Below are positions 7,126 to 14,525 of a stretch of 64,000 nucleotides of DNA, piece after piece. Under the pieces are notes generated by a model. It was not told the origin of the DNA. It saw only the letters and a program-made list of their open reading frames with translations, and searched no databases. A program made the translations under genes and the position numbers. This DNA comes from Micromonospora sp. WMMD980 (lineage in GTDB: Bacteria > Actinomycetota > Actinomycetes > Mycobacteriales > Micromonosporaceae): NCBI RefSeq assembly GCF_029626035.1, contig NZ_JARUBE010000003.1:6448001-6512000 (forward strand), read 5' to 3'. Numbering within the stretch: the stretch's first letter is position 1; each line of letters begins with the position of its first letter.

Positions 7126-10100
7126 CGACCCAGCCGGCGCTCTTCGACGCGGCAGGCCCGCCCGCGCCCCGGGCCGCCGACGCGGGCCCCCGCTACACGC
7201 CGGTCGAACTGGCCCGGCTGCTCCGGCTGCCGGCGCCCACCCGGGAGCAGGCCGCGATCATCGCGGCGCCGGTGGAGCCGCTGCTGGTGGTCGCGGGCGC
7301 CGGGTCGGGCAAGACCGAGACGATGGCCGCCCGGGTGGTCTGGCTGGTCGCCAACGCGTACGTGCGTCCCGAGCACATCCTCGGGCTGACCTTCACCCGC
7401 AAGGCGGCCGGCGAGCTGGCGCACCGGGTGCGGACCCGCCTCGACCAGCTCGTCCGCCGGCTGGGCCGGCCACGCCGCGACCCGCGTGACGACCCGTTCG
7501 CGGGCGAGCCGACGGTGTCCACCTACCACTCGTACGCCGGTCGGATCGTCACCGAGCACGGGCTGCGCGCCGGGTACGAGCCGACCACCCGGCTGCTCAC
7601 CGAGGCGTCCCGCTGGCAGTTGGTGGACCTGCTGGTCCGCAACTACGACGGGGACATGTCGGAGGTGGACCGGATGCCGTCCACGATCACCGACGCGGTG
7701 CTGGCCCTCGCCGGCGAGCTGGACGAGCACCTGGTCGACCCGGACGAGCTGGCCGGCTGGACCGGCCGCTTCTTCGCCGAGGTGCAGTCGCGTCCCGGCC
7801 GGGTCTACGCCGACGTGCGCAGGGCGCTCCAGCTCCAGCGGACCCGGCTGAAGCTGCTGCCGCTGGTCCGGGCGTACGGCCGGCGCAAGGACGACTTCGA
7901 GGCGATGGACTTCGCCGACCAGCTCGCCCGGGCCGCGCGGGTGGCCCGGGACCATCCGGGCGTCGGGGTGATCGAGCGGGACCGCTTCCGGGTGGTGCTG
8001 CTCGACGAGTACCAGGACACCAGCCACGCCCAGGTGGTGCTGCTCAACGCGCTGTTCGGCGGCGGCCACCCGGTCACCGCGGTGGGCGACCCCTGCCAGT
8101 CCATCTACGGCTGGCGCGGGGCCAGCGCCGGCACGCTCGACCGGTTCCCCGGCGAGTTCGCCCGCGCTGGCGGCACCCCGGCCGACGTGCTCGGTCTCAC
8201 CACGAGCTGGCGCAACCGCCCGGAGATCCTCGACGTGGCCAACGCGCTCTCGGTGCCGCTGCGGGCGGCCGGCGCGCGGGTGCCCGAGCTGCACGCCGCG
8301 CTCAGCGTCCGCGACCCGATCCCGCACCGCACGCCCGGCGGTCGGGCCGCCGGCACCGTGCACTGCGCGCTGCTGCCGACGTACGCCGACGAGGCCGAAT
8401 GGATCGCCGACAGCGTGCTGGCGGCCTGGCGGGGCGCGGCCGGGATGCCGGGCGCGCTGCCCGAGCACATTCCGGCCGACCGCCGTCCCACCACGGCGGT
8501 GCTGGTGCGGTTGCGCAGCCAGATCCCGGCGATCGAGGCGGCGCTGCGGGCCCGGGGGTTGCCGGTGGACGTGGTCGGGCTCGGCGGCCTGCTGGACACC
8601 CCGGAGGTACGGGACGTGGTCTGCACGCTGCGGGTGCTCGCCGACCCGACCGACGGGGCGGCGCTGCTGCGGCTGCTCACCGGCGCGCGCTGGCGGATCG
8701 GCCCGCGTGACCTGGTCGCCCTGCACCGTCGCGCCCGGGCCATCGCCCGTAGCCGGCGGGAGCTGACCGGGGACGACGGCCCGGAGATCGTGGTGGACGC
8801 GCTGGACGAGGCGACGCTTGTCGAGGCGTTGGCCGATCTCGGGCCGGCGCAGGCGTACTCGGCGGAGGGGTTCGCGCGGCTGCGGTCGTACGGGATGGAG
8901 CTGGCGCTCTTGCGCTACCGGCTGGACCAGTCCCTGCCGGAGCTGATCGCGGACATCGAGCGCACGATCGGGCTGGACGTCGAGGTGGCGGTCCGGGCCG
9001 GCCGGGACGGGGCCGGGGACGCCGGGCTGGCCCGCGCCCACCTGGACGCGCTGGGCGACGTGGCGGCCCGGTTCAGCGGCGATACGCCCGGTGCCACGCT
9101 TGCCGGTTTCCTCGCCTACCTGGCCGCCGCCGAGGACGAGGAGCGCGGGCTGGCGCCGGGCGAGGTCGAGGTGGTCGCGGGCGCGGTGCAGGTGCTCACC
9201 GCGCACGCGGCGAAGGGCCTGGAGTGGGACGTGGTGGCGGCGGCCGGGTTGACCCGGGGCGTCTGGCCGGGGCCGGTGCGCAACTCCGACCACTGGCTGG
9301 GCGGGCTCGGCGTGCTGCCGTTCCCGCTGCGCGGCGACGCGGACGGTCTGCCCGAGCTGGCCCTGCCGGAGGCGGCGGACCAGCGTGGGGTGGCCCGCGC
9401 GCTGGCCGAGTTCACCGACGCCTGGCGTTCGCACGACGAGCGGGAGGAGCGTCGGCTGGCCTATGTGGCGGTGACCCGCCCCCGCCGGCTGCTGCTCTGC
9501 TCCGGCTACTGGTGGGGGGAGGGGACGAAGCGGTTCCGCGGGCCGTCGGTGTTCCTCCGTGAGGTGCACGACGCCGGCCTGGCCGACGCGGGCGGGCACG
9601 TGGTCGACGCGTGGGCGCCGGAGCCGGCCGGGGACGCGGTGAACCCGACCACCGAGACGGTGCTGCGCGCGGAGTGGCCGGCCGACCCGCTCGGCGGTCG
9701 CCGGCCGGCGTTGGCCGAGGCGGCGGCGCTGGTCCGCCGACACCTCGCCGACCCGGACGCGGCTCGCCGCGAGGCCGCGCTGCTGGCCACCGTGGGGAGC
9801 GCCCCGGGCCCGGCCGACGGTCCCGGACGGGTGGCGGATGCGGCCGGGGCGCCGGGGCCGATCGACCGCGGCGGGGCGGCCGAGGCGCAGGTTCCGGTGG
9901 ACCCGGAGGTGGCCCGGTGGCGGCGGGAGGCCGACCTGCTCCTCGCCGAGCGGGCGGAGTTGGCCCGTCGGGCCGAGGCGGTCGAGGTGGAACTGCCCGG
10001 CCAGCTCTCGGTGACCCAGTTGGTGGCGTTGCGCCGCGATCCCGAGGCGCTGGCCCGCACGCTACGCCGGCCGATGCCGAGCGAGCCCAGCCCGTACGCG

Positions 10101-10595
10101 CGGCGGGGCACCGCGTTCCACGCCTGGTTGGAGCAGCGCTTCGGCGCCGACCGGCTGCTGGACGTCGACGAGCTGCCCGGCGCGGCCGACGAGGGCGCGG
10201 CGTCGGACGAGGCGCTGGTCGAGCTTCAGGAGCGGTTCCTGGCCAGCGAGTGGGCCGATCGGGTGCCGGTCGAGGTGGAGGTGCCGTTCGCCACGGTGAT
10301 CGCCGGCGTCGTGGTGCGGGGCCGGATGGACGCGGTCTTCGCCCGCCCGGGCGGGCGCTACGACGTGGTCGACTGGAAGACCGGCCGGCAGCCCACCGGC
10401 CGGGAGGCCGAGGCGGCGGCGGTGCAGCTGGCGGTCTACCGGCTGGCCTGGGCGGAGTTGGCGGGCGTGCCGGTGGACCGGGTCGGCGCGGCGTTCCACT
10501 ACGTCCGGGACGCGGTGACGGTCCGCCCGACCGACCTGCTCGACGTCGGGGGACTGACCGACCTGGTGGCCGCCGTGCCGGAATTCTCGACATGA
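7122..10595 (+). CDS. adnB: AdnB-type ATP-dependent helicase-nuclease subunit
   Basis: A 1157-residue partner of AdnA. Walker A is GAGSGKT at residues 59-65, followed by LGLTFTRKAAGEL. Motif II is the canonical DEYQD, unlike the DELAD of AdnA. Motif III/IV regions read GDPCQSIYGWRGA and TTSWRN, and the late motifs are LTAHAAKGLEWD and RRLAYVAVTRPRRLLL. The C-terminal nuclease shows VVVRGRMDAVFA, YDVVDWKTGRQ and QLAVYRLAW. In mycobacteria AdnB is the main translocating motor and AdnA nicks the other strand; the motif contrast here fits that division of labour. The ATG overlaps the adnA stop by four bases, so the subunits are translationally coupled. The csp gene follows after 228 bp. Confidence 0.92.
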   Translation: MTTQPALFDAAGPPAPRAADAGPRYTPVELARLLRLPAPTREQAAIIAAPVEPLLVVAGAGSGKTETMAARVVWLVANAYVRPEHILGLTFTRKAAGELAHRVRTRLDQLVRRLGRPRRDPRDDPFAGEPTVSTYHSYAGRIVTEHGLRAGYEPTTRLLTEASRWQLVDLLVRNYDGDMSEVDRMPSTITDAVLALAGELDEHLVDPDELAGWTGRFFAEVQSRPGRVYADVRRALQLQRTRLKLLPLVRAYGRRKDDFEAMDFADQLARAARVARDHPGVGVIERDRFRVVLLDEYQDTSHAQVVLLNALFGGGHPVTAVGDPCQSIYGWRGASAGTLDRFPGEFARAGGTPADVLGLTTSWRNRPEILDVANALSVPLRAAGARVPELHAALSVRDPIPHRTPGGRAAGTVHCALLPTYADEAEWIADSVLAAWRGAAGMPGALPEHIPADRRPTTAVLVRLRSQIPAIEAALRARGLPVDVVGLGGLLDTPEVRDVVCTLRVLADPTDGAALLRLLTGARWRIGPRDLVALHRRARAIARSRRELTGDDGPEIVVDALDEATLVEALADLGPAQAYSAEGFARLRSYGMELALLRYRLDQSLPELIADIERTIGLDVEVAVRAGRDGAGDAGLARAHLDALGDVAARFSGDTPGATLAGFLAYLAAAEDEERGLAPGEVEVVAGAVQVLTAHAAKGLEWDVVAAAGLTRGVWPGPVRNSDHWLGGLGVLPFPLRGDADGLPELALPEAADQRGVARALAEFTDAWRSHDEREERRLAYVAVTRPRRLLLCSGYWWGEGTKRFRGPSVFLREVHDAGLADAGGHVVDAWAPEPAGDAVNPTTETVLRAEWPADPLGGRRPALAEAAALVRRHLADPDAARREAALLATVGSAPGPADGPGRVADAAGAPGPIDRGGAAEAQVPVDPEVARWRREADLLLAERAELARRAEAVEVELPGQLSVTQLVALRRDPEALARTLRRPMPSEPSPYARRGTAFHAWLEQRFGADRLLDVDELPGAADEGAASDEALVELQERFLASEWADRVPVEVEVPFATVIAGVVVRGRMDAVFARPGGRYDVVDWKTGRQPTGREAEAAAVQLAVYRLAWAELAGVPVDRVGAAFHYVRDAVTVRPTDLLDVGGLTDLVAAVPEFST

Positions 10596-10663
10596 CCTCC
10601 CCACCGGTCGAGATCCGTGATACGTTGTCCTCGTTGCAGTTTTGGTTTCCAGAGACTCTGTGT

Positions 10664-10796
10664 GCGCCTGGCGGATTGTGGCCCCAGGCGCTCTTTGTTG
10701 TGTCCGGAGTTCTCCGGGCGGGGCGACCAGCAGCGACAGGCACGCCACGCAGAGATGCGTGGGGTGCTCCTCTCCGGCCCGCAACACGTGCGGGCC
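10664..10796 (+). promoter_or_regulatory. structured 5' leader of csp: four consecutive perfect hairpins
   Basis: Four stems without mismatches lie in a row. SL1 pairs GCGCCTGG 10664-10671 with 10684-10691 (8 bp). SL2 pairs CCGGAG 10704-10709 with 10712-10717 (6 bp, 2-nt loop, so it opens to 4 bp or so in RNA). SL3 pairs CCACGCA 10745-10751 with 10756-10762 (7 bp, GAGA tetraloop). SL4 pairs GGCCCGCA 10776-10783 with 10789-10796 (8 bp, 5-nt loop). The Shine-Dalgarno AAGGAG (10809-10814) lies after SL4 and is unpaired. A TACGTT at 10621-10626 could be the -10. Long structured leaders control cold-shock mRNAs in other bacteria; the function here is inferred. Confidence 0.6.
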
Positions 10797-10823
10797 GACC
10801 GTTCCGTCAAGGAGACGAAACAC

Positions 10824-11027
10824 ATGGCAATTGGCACCGTCAAGTGGTTCAACGCTGACAAGGGCTTCGGCTTCATCACCCCGGACGACGGCGGCGCCGA
10901 CGTCTTCGCCCACTTCTCGGCGATCCAGACCTCCGGCTACCGGAGCCTGGACGAGAACCAGCGGGTCGAGTTCGAGGTGACCCAGGGCCAGAAGGGCCCG
11001 CAGGCGGAGAACATCCGCCCGCTCTGA
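10824..11027 (+). CDS. cold-shock protein (CspA family)
   Basis: A 67-residue single cold-shock domain. The RNP1 motif KGFGFITP and RNP2 motif DVFAHFSAI are intact, as is the opening GTVKWFN. The family binds single-stranded RNA and DNA and melts mRNA secondary structure, often at low temperature or as a general RNA chaperone. The ATG is fixed by AAGGAG nine bases upstream; the frame is open further upstream through the hairpin leader but that part is not protein-like. The next gene encodes a DEAD-box RNA helicase in the same direction, 211 bp away behind a likely terminator, so the pair makes a compact RNA-remodelling locus with separate transcripts. Confidence 0.95.
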   Translation: MAIGTVKWFNADKGFGFITPDDGGADVFAHFSAIQTSGYRSLDENQRVEFEVTQGQKGPQAENIRPL

Positions 11028-11075
11028 TCTTCTAGATCAACCGGCACCACCGCCGCGCCCCGCCGGGCGTGGCGC

Positions 11076-11145
11076 ACGGGCCGGCCCGCCGCGCCGCCCT
11101 CCCGCACGGGACGTGGCGCGCCGAGGCGGGCCGGCCCGTACCTTT
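11076..11145 (+). terminator. strong terminator after csp
   Basis: A perfect 15-bp inverted repeat, 11076-11090 with 11125-11139 (core GGGCCGGCCC in each arm), encloses a 34-nt loop that can form its own short stem, and is followed by ACCTTTT. Each arm is also internally palindromic. It separates csp from the helicase gene. Confidence 0.7.
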
Positions 11146-11199
11146 TCGGTTCGTGCTTGTGACCATCGGCCACGCCGGTGACGCGCCGCTGCTCGGCGC

Positions 11200-11230
11200 C
11201 CTTCCTCGACACGTGCCGCCTCGAGGAAGG
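11200..11230 (+). promoter_or_regulatory. hairpin that pairs out the helicase Shine-Dalgarno
   Basis: CCTTCCTCGA (11200-11209) is the exact reverse complement of TCGAGGAAGG (11221-11230), with an 11-nt loop. The right arm contains the Shine-Dalgarno GAGGAAGG, eight bases before the ATG at 11239. In the folded RNA the ribosome-binding site is fully buried. This is the architecture of an RNA thermosensor or of a switch opened by a helicase or RNA chaperone; which one is inference. Confidence 0.7.
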
Positions 11231-11238
11231 CTTTCCGC

Positions 11239-12492
11239 ATGACCACGACCCTGCCCACGTTCGCCGCCACCGGCCTCGCCCCCGCGCTCGTCGCCGAGCT
11301 GGCCGCGCAAGGCATCACCGCGCCGTTCCCGATCCAGTCGGCCACCCTGCCCGACTCGCTCGCCGGCCGGGACGTCCTCGGCCGCGGCCGGACCGGCTCC
11401 GGCAAGACGCTCGCGTTCGGGCTGCCGCTGCTGCACCGGACGGCCGGCCAGCGGGCCCGCCCCGGCCGCCCGCTCGCCCTGGTGCTGGTGCCCACCCGGG
11501 AACTGGCCGCGCAGGTGACCGCCGCGCTCACCCCGTACGCCCGGGCGCTCGGGCTGCGCTGCGCCACCGTGGTCGGCGGGCTCTCGCTGACCCGGCAGGC
11601 GGACGCGCTGCGGGCCGGCGCCGAGGTGCTGGTGGCCACCCCCGGCCGGCTGCACGACCTGATCGACCGGGGCTCCGCCCGCCTGGACCAGGTGGCCATC
11701 ACCGTGCTGGACGAGGCGGACCAGATGGCCGACATGGGCTTCCTGCCGCAGGTGACGAAGCTGCTGGAGCAGGTCGCTCCGGGCGGTCAGCGGATGCTCT
11801 TCTCGGCGACCCTGGACCGGGGCGTGGACCGGTTGGTCCGCCGGTTCCTGGCCGACCCGGTCACGCACTCCGTCGACCCGGGCACCGCCACGGTCACCGC
11901 GATGACCCACCACGTGCTGCACCTGGAGCCGGAGGACAAGCCGGGCGCGCTGGCGAACATCGCGGCCCGCGAGGGCCGCACCATCGTCTTCATCGCCACG
12001 AAGCACCGCGCCGACCGGGTGGCCCGCCAGTTGCTCGCCAAGGGCGTACGCGCGGCCGCGTTGCACGGCGGCAAGTCGCAGCCGCAGCGCACCCGGATCC
12101 TGGAGCAGTTCCGCACCGGCCAGGTCACCGCGCTGGTGGCCACCGACGTGGCGGCCCGGGGCATCCATGTGGACGGGCTGGACCTGGTGGTCAACGCCGA
12201 TCCGCCGACCGAGGCCAAGGACTACCTGCACCGGGGCGGCCGGACCGCGCGGGCCGGGGAGTCGGGCACCGTTGTCACCCTGGTCCTGCCGGAGCAACGT
12301 CGCGACGTGGCCCGGCTGATGAGCACAGCGGGGATCACCCCGCAGACCACCCGGGTGCGCCCGGGCGACGCGGAGCTGGGCCGGCTGACCGGGGCGCGCG
12401 AGCCCTCCGGCACGCCGGTGACCATCACCCCGCCGGCCGCCGCGCACCCCGCCCCCGGGACCCGCCCCCGCCGGCGTCCGCGCCGCCGCTGA
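11239..12492 (+). CDS. DEAD-box ATP-dependent RNA helicase (RhlE/DeaD type)
   Basis: A 417-residue DEAD-box helicase that unwinds short RNA duplexes in ribosome assembly, mRNA decay or cold adaptation. All motifs are canonical: the Q-motif region TAPFPIQS, Walker A GRTGSGKT, PTRELA, GG, TPGR, VLDEADQM, SAT, then IVFIATK, ATDVAARGIHVDGLD and HRGGRTARAG. It ends in a short basic tail (RPRRRPRRR) with no auxiliary RNA-binding domain, so it is of the short RhlE-like kind. The start ATG has a very good Shine-Dalgarno, but this lies inside a perfect hairpin. Proximity to csp points to a cold or RNA-stress role; feedback by the helicase on its own leader is possible. Confidence 0.93.
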   Translation: MTTTLPTFAATGLAPALVAELAAQGITAPFPIQSATLPDSLAGRDVLGRGRTGSGKTLAFGLPLLHRTAGQRARPGRPLALVLVPTRELAAQVTAALTPYARALGLRCATVVGGLSLTRQADALRAGAEVLVATPGRLHDLIDRGSARLDQVAITVLDEADQMADMGFLPQVTKLLEQVAPGGQRMLFSATLDRGVDRLVRRFLADPVTHSVDPGTATVTAMTHHVLHLEPEDKPGALANIAAREGRTIVFIATKHRADRVARQLLAKGVRAAALHGGKSQPQRTRILEQFRTGQVTALVATDVAARGIHVDGLDLVVNADPPTEAKDYLHRGGRTARAGESGTVVTLVLPEQRRDVARLMSTAGITPQTTRVRPGDAELGRLTGAREPSGTPVTITPPAAAHPAPGTRPRRRPRRR

Positions 12493-12499
12493 CCCGCCT

Positions 12500-12543
12500 C
12501 GCTGAGTCGGGGATCAGCGGATGTTCAGTCGGGTGGCCGACTG
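12500..12543 (+). terminator. two small hairpins after the helicase gene
   Basis: CGCTGA (12500-12505) pairs with TCAGCG (12514-12519), and CAGTCGG (12526-12532) with CCGACTG (12537-12543, GTGG loop). They start seven bases after the stop codon. There is no T tract; termination is plausible but unproven. Confidence 0.4.
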
Positions 12544-12615
12544 TCCATTGCCGGCGGGGCGACGATGCTGGGTCCGGGCGGTCCGCAGGGGCCGGCCGGA
12601 TGCGGAGGGGCGACC

Positions 12616-12780
12616 ATGGCGGGTGACGCCGGCCCGGGCGGGGCCCGGGAGGTGCTGCTGGTGCTCGCGGTCGCGGGCGCCGGCCTGGCGCTCGCCGTGG
12701 TGGCCGCGTTCGGCCCCTGGCACCCGGCGACGGACGGTCCGCAGGACCGTGGCGCTGCCCGCACCTTCAATCCCGGCTGA
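12616..12780 (+). CDS. small single-span membrane protein
   Basis: A 54-residue protein: a short Gly-rich N-terminus (MAGDAGPGGAREV), one hydrophobic segment of about 20 residues (VLLVLAVAGAGLALAVVAAF) and a polar tail with GPWHPATDGP. No family is recognised. The ATG is preceded by GGAGGGG at good spacing, which favours it over the upstream ATG at 12565 in the same frame. A longer frame on the same strand (12521-12886) is arginine/tryptophan-rich and looks like a shadow. Orientation in the membrane is unclear. It follows the helicase gene by 123 bp, with hairpins between, so it is probably a separate unit. Confidence 0.55.
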   Translation: MAGDAGPGGAREVLLVLAVAGAGLALAVVAAFGPWHPATDGPQDRGAARTFNPG

Positions 12781-12874
12781 CCGGTCGGACGCACGAGGGT
12801 GGGTGCGACAGCCTTATCTGGCCACCGGGCGCATCACCCTGCGTGACGTCCGGTGGACAATAGTTGCCGACGAA

Positions 12875-12916
12875 CGGTATGACTGAGAGACATAAATATG
12901 CCTCTCAGTCATACCG
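12875..12916. repeat. 42-bp AT-rich near-perfect palindrome
   Basis: Left arm CGGTATGACTGAGAG (12875-12889) and right arm CTCTCAGTCATACCG (12902-12916) are exact reverse complements. The 12 central bases continue the pairing after one mismatch (CATA/TATG around AA). The element is far richer in A+T than its surroundings. It lies between convergent genes and has no T tract. It may be a protein-binding site or a small mobile palindrome. Confidence 0.75.
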
Positions 12917-13007
12917 CTTCCCGGTGATGTTTCTTCCGGCGGGACCTCCGCCAGGCCGGCGGCCGTCGGGCCACCCGGCGCGGCGGTCCCAAGGCGGTGC
13001 CTGAGCA

Positions 13008-13042
13008 GCCGAGCGGGGCCCCGGCACCGGGCCCCGCTCGGC
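13008..13042. terminator. 14-bp stem terminator between convergent units
   Basis: GCCGAGCGGGGCCC (13008-13021) pairs perfectly with 13029-13042 around a 7-nt loop. Placed about 150 bp beyond the rrf2 stop and 230 bp beyond the small membrane gene, it can act on both strands. Confidence 0.5.
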
Positions 13043-13059
13043 GTCTGCCACGCCGCGCC

Positions 13060-13159
13060 GTGCCAGGCCGTGCCGCCGTGCCAGGCCGTGCCGTCGTGCC
13101 AGGCCGTGCCGCCGTGCCAGGCCGTGCCGTCGTGCCAGGCCGTGCCGCCGTGCCAGGCC
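13060..13159. repeat. 18-bp tandem repeat, five full copies plus a partial
   Basis: The unit GTGCCAGGCCGTGCCGYC repeats at 13060, 13078, 13096, 13114 and 13132, followed by a truncated copy. The penultimate base alternates C, T, C, T, C, so the array has also grown by 36-bp steps. It is non-coding and lies just beyond the rrf2 stop. Confidence 0.9.
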
Positions 13160-13195
13160 GCCGTGCCGGGCCGGGCCGCTGCGCCGCGGGCCGGG

Positions 13196-13636
13196 TCAGG
13201 GCGCCGGCGCTCGGTCCGCCAGCAGGTCCGCCAGCGTCGTGCGGTCCACCACCAGCGCGATCGCGCCGTCCACCGCCAGCCAGACGTCGCGCAGCCCGCT
13301 GGCGATTCCGTGGTAGCCGGCCCGGTCGGCGGGCATCCCCCGGACGCTGGTGAGTGCGCCTCCGGCGGCGCGCAGCACGTCGCCGACGCTGATCTCGGCC
13401 GGCGGTCGGGTCAGCGCGTACCCGCCCTCGGTGCCGCGGTGGCTGTGCAGCAGCCCGGCCCGGCGCAGGTCGAGCAGGATGCCCTGGAGGAAGCTGAGCG
13501 GGATGTCCTGGCTGTCGGCCAGGCTCGCAGCCTTGACCAGCTCGCCGCCGCCGGACCTCTCGTCGCCGGTGGAAGCGGCGTCGGCGACGGCGAGCATGGC
13601 CCGGACCGCGTAGTCGGCACGCGCGGAGATGTACAC
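13196..13636 (-). CDS. Rrf2-family transcriptional regulator without cluster cysteines
   Basis: A 146-residue Rrf2/CymR/IscR-type winged-helix regulator. The N-terminus MYISARADYAVRAMLAVAD, the recognition-helix region IPLSFLQGILLDLRRAGLLHSHRGTEGGY and the ALTRPPAEISVGDVLRA stretch are typical. It contains no cysteine at all, so it cannot bind the Fe-S cluster used by IscR, NsrR or RsrR; in this it resembles CymR, which controls sulfur uptake. It is the last gene of the ssuA-ssuB-ssuC operon (4-nt gap after ssuC), so it probably governs that importer and, through it, itself. A palindrome in the ssuA upstream region is the likely target. The start is a GTG. Confidence 0.85.
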   Translation of the reverse strand: MYISARADYAVRAMLAVADAASTGDERSGGGELVKAASLADSQDIPLSFLQGILLDLRRAGLLHSHRGTEGGYALTRPPAEISVGDVLRAAGGALTSVRGMPADRAGYHGIASGLRDVWLAVDGAIALVVDRTTLADLLADRAPAP

Positions 13637-13640
13637 GACG

Positions 13641-14525
13641 TCAGGTGCCGGCCTGGTCCAGCACGCCCCAACGACGGCGGATCGCCTTGTCGGCGGCGCC
13701 GAACGCGGTGTCCACCAGCAGGCCCACCACCAGAATGACGATCATGATGGCCATCAGCCGGGGCGCCTCGCTCAGCTCCCGGGCGTAGGTGAGCTGCGCG
13801 CCGATCGAGGTGCGGGTGGCGATGACCACCAGCAGCTCGCCGGCCATCAGGCTGCGCCAGGCGAACGCCCAGCCCTGTTTGAGCCCGGCCACGATGGCGG
13901 GCAGCGCGGCCGGCGCGATCACGTACCGGTAGAGGTTGAGCCCGCGGGCGCCGAGGTTGCGACCGGCCCGGACCAGCAGCGGCGGCACGTAGTCCACGCC
14001 GTGGATGACGCCGTTGGCGACCGACGGGGCGGCGCCGAGCACCACCACGAAGAAGATCGCCTGCTCGCTGAGCTGGAACAGCAGGATGGCCAGCGGGAAC
14101 CAGGCGATCGACGGCATGGTCTGCAACGCGGTGATCATCGAGCCGAGCGCGGCGCGGAGCACCTTGACCCGGGCCACCCCGAGACCGAGCAGCAGGCCGA
14201 CCGCGACGGCGGCGGAGAACCCGACGGCCGCCCGGCGGGCGGTGGTGGCCAGCCCTTCCCAGAGCGCGGAGCTGGCCAGGTAGTGCCCGAGGTCGGCGAA
14301 GACCACCGCGGGGCCGGGCAGCGCCCAGGGCTCCTTCCAGCCGCTCCAGACGACGGCCTGCCAGATGGCGACCGCCAGCGCCAGCGCGGCGAACTTGGGC
14401 CAGGTGGCCGACCAGAGCCCCCGCAGCCGGGACGGACCCTTCTCCCGGCCGGCGATCTCCAGCGCGTCGAGGCCGGTGATCTCGGCGTCGCTCCGCGTCG
14501 TACCGGCGAGGGTGTCACTGGCCAT
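13641..14525 (-). CDS. ssuC: ABC transporter permease, sulfonate/nitrate/taurine type
   Basis: A 294-residue inner-membrane permease of the SsuC/TauC class. Several hydrophobic segments are visible (FAALALAVAIWQAVVW, AAVAVGLLLGLGVA, IFFVVVLGAAPSVANGV, LMAIMIVILVVGLLVDTAF). The EAA loop appears as GRNLGARGLNLYRYVIAPAALPAIVAGLKQ, the contact site for the ATPase. It overlaps the end of ssuB by 11 bp and is followed after 4 nt by the Rrf2 gene. Substrate class is inferred from the partner binding protein. The symbol is by family and operon similarity only. Confidence 0.8.
   Translation of the reverse strand: MASDTLAGTTRSDAEITGLDALEIAGREKGPSRLRGLWSATWPKFAALALAVAIWQAVVWSGWKEPWALPGPAVVFADLGHYLASSALWEGLATTARRAAVGFSAAVAVGLLLGLGVARVKVLRAALGSMITALQTMPSIAWFPLAILLFQLSEQAIFFVVVLGAAPSVANGVIHGVDYVPPLLVRAGRNLGARGLNLYRYVIAPAALPAIVAGLKQGWAFAWRSLMAGELLVVIATRTSIGAQLTYARELSEAPRLMAIMIVILVVGLLVDTAFGAADKAIRRRWGVLDQAGT

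Noticed and set aside
12521..12886. 121-codon frame after the helicase gene
   Set aside because: Arg/Trp/Pro-rich without structure. The overlapping 54-residue frame with a clean membrane span and GGAGGGG fits better.
13060..13159. Tandem repeats considered as a CRISPR array
   Set aside because: Units are contiguous with no spacers, only 18 bp long, and there are no cas genes.
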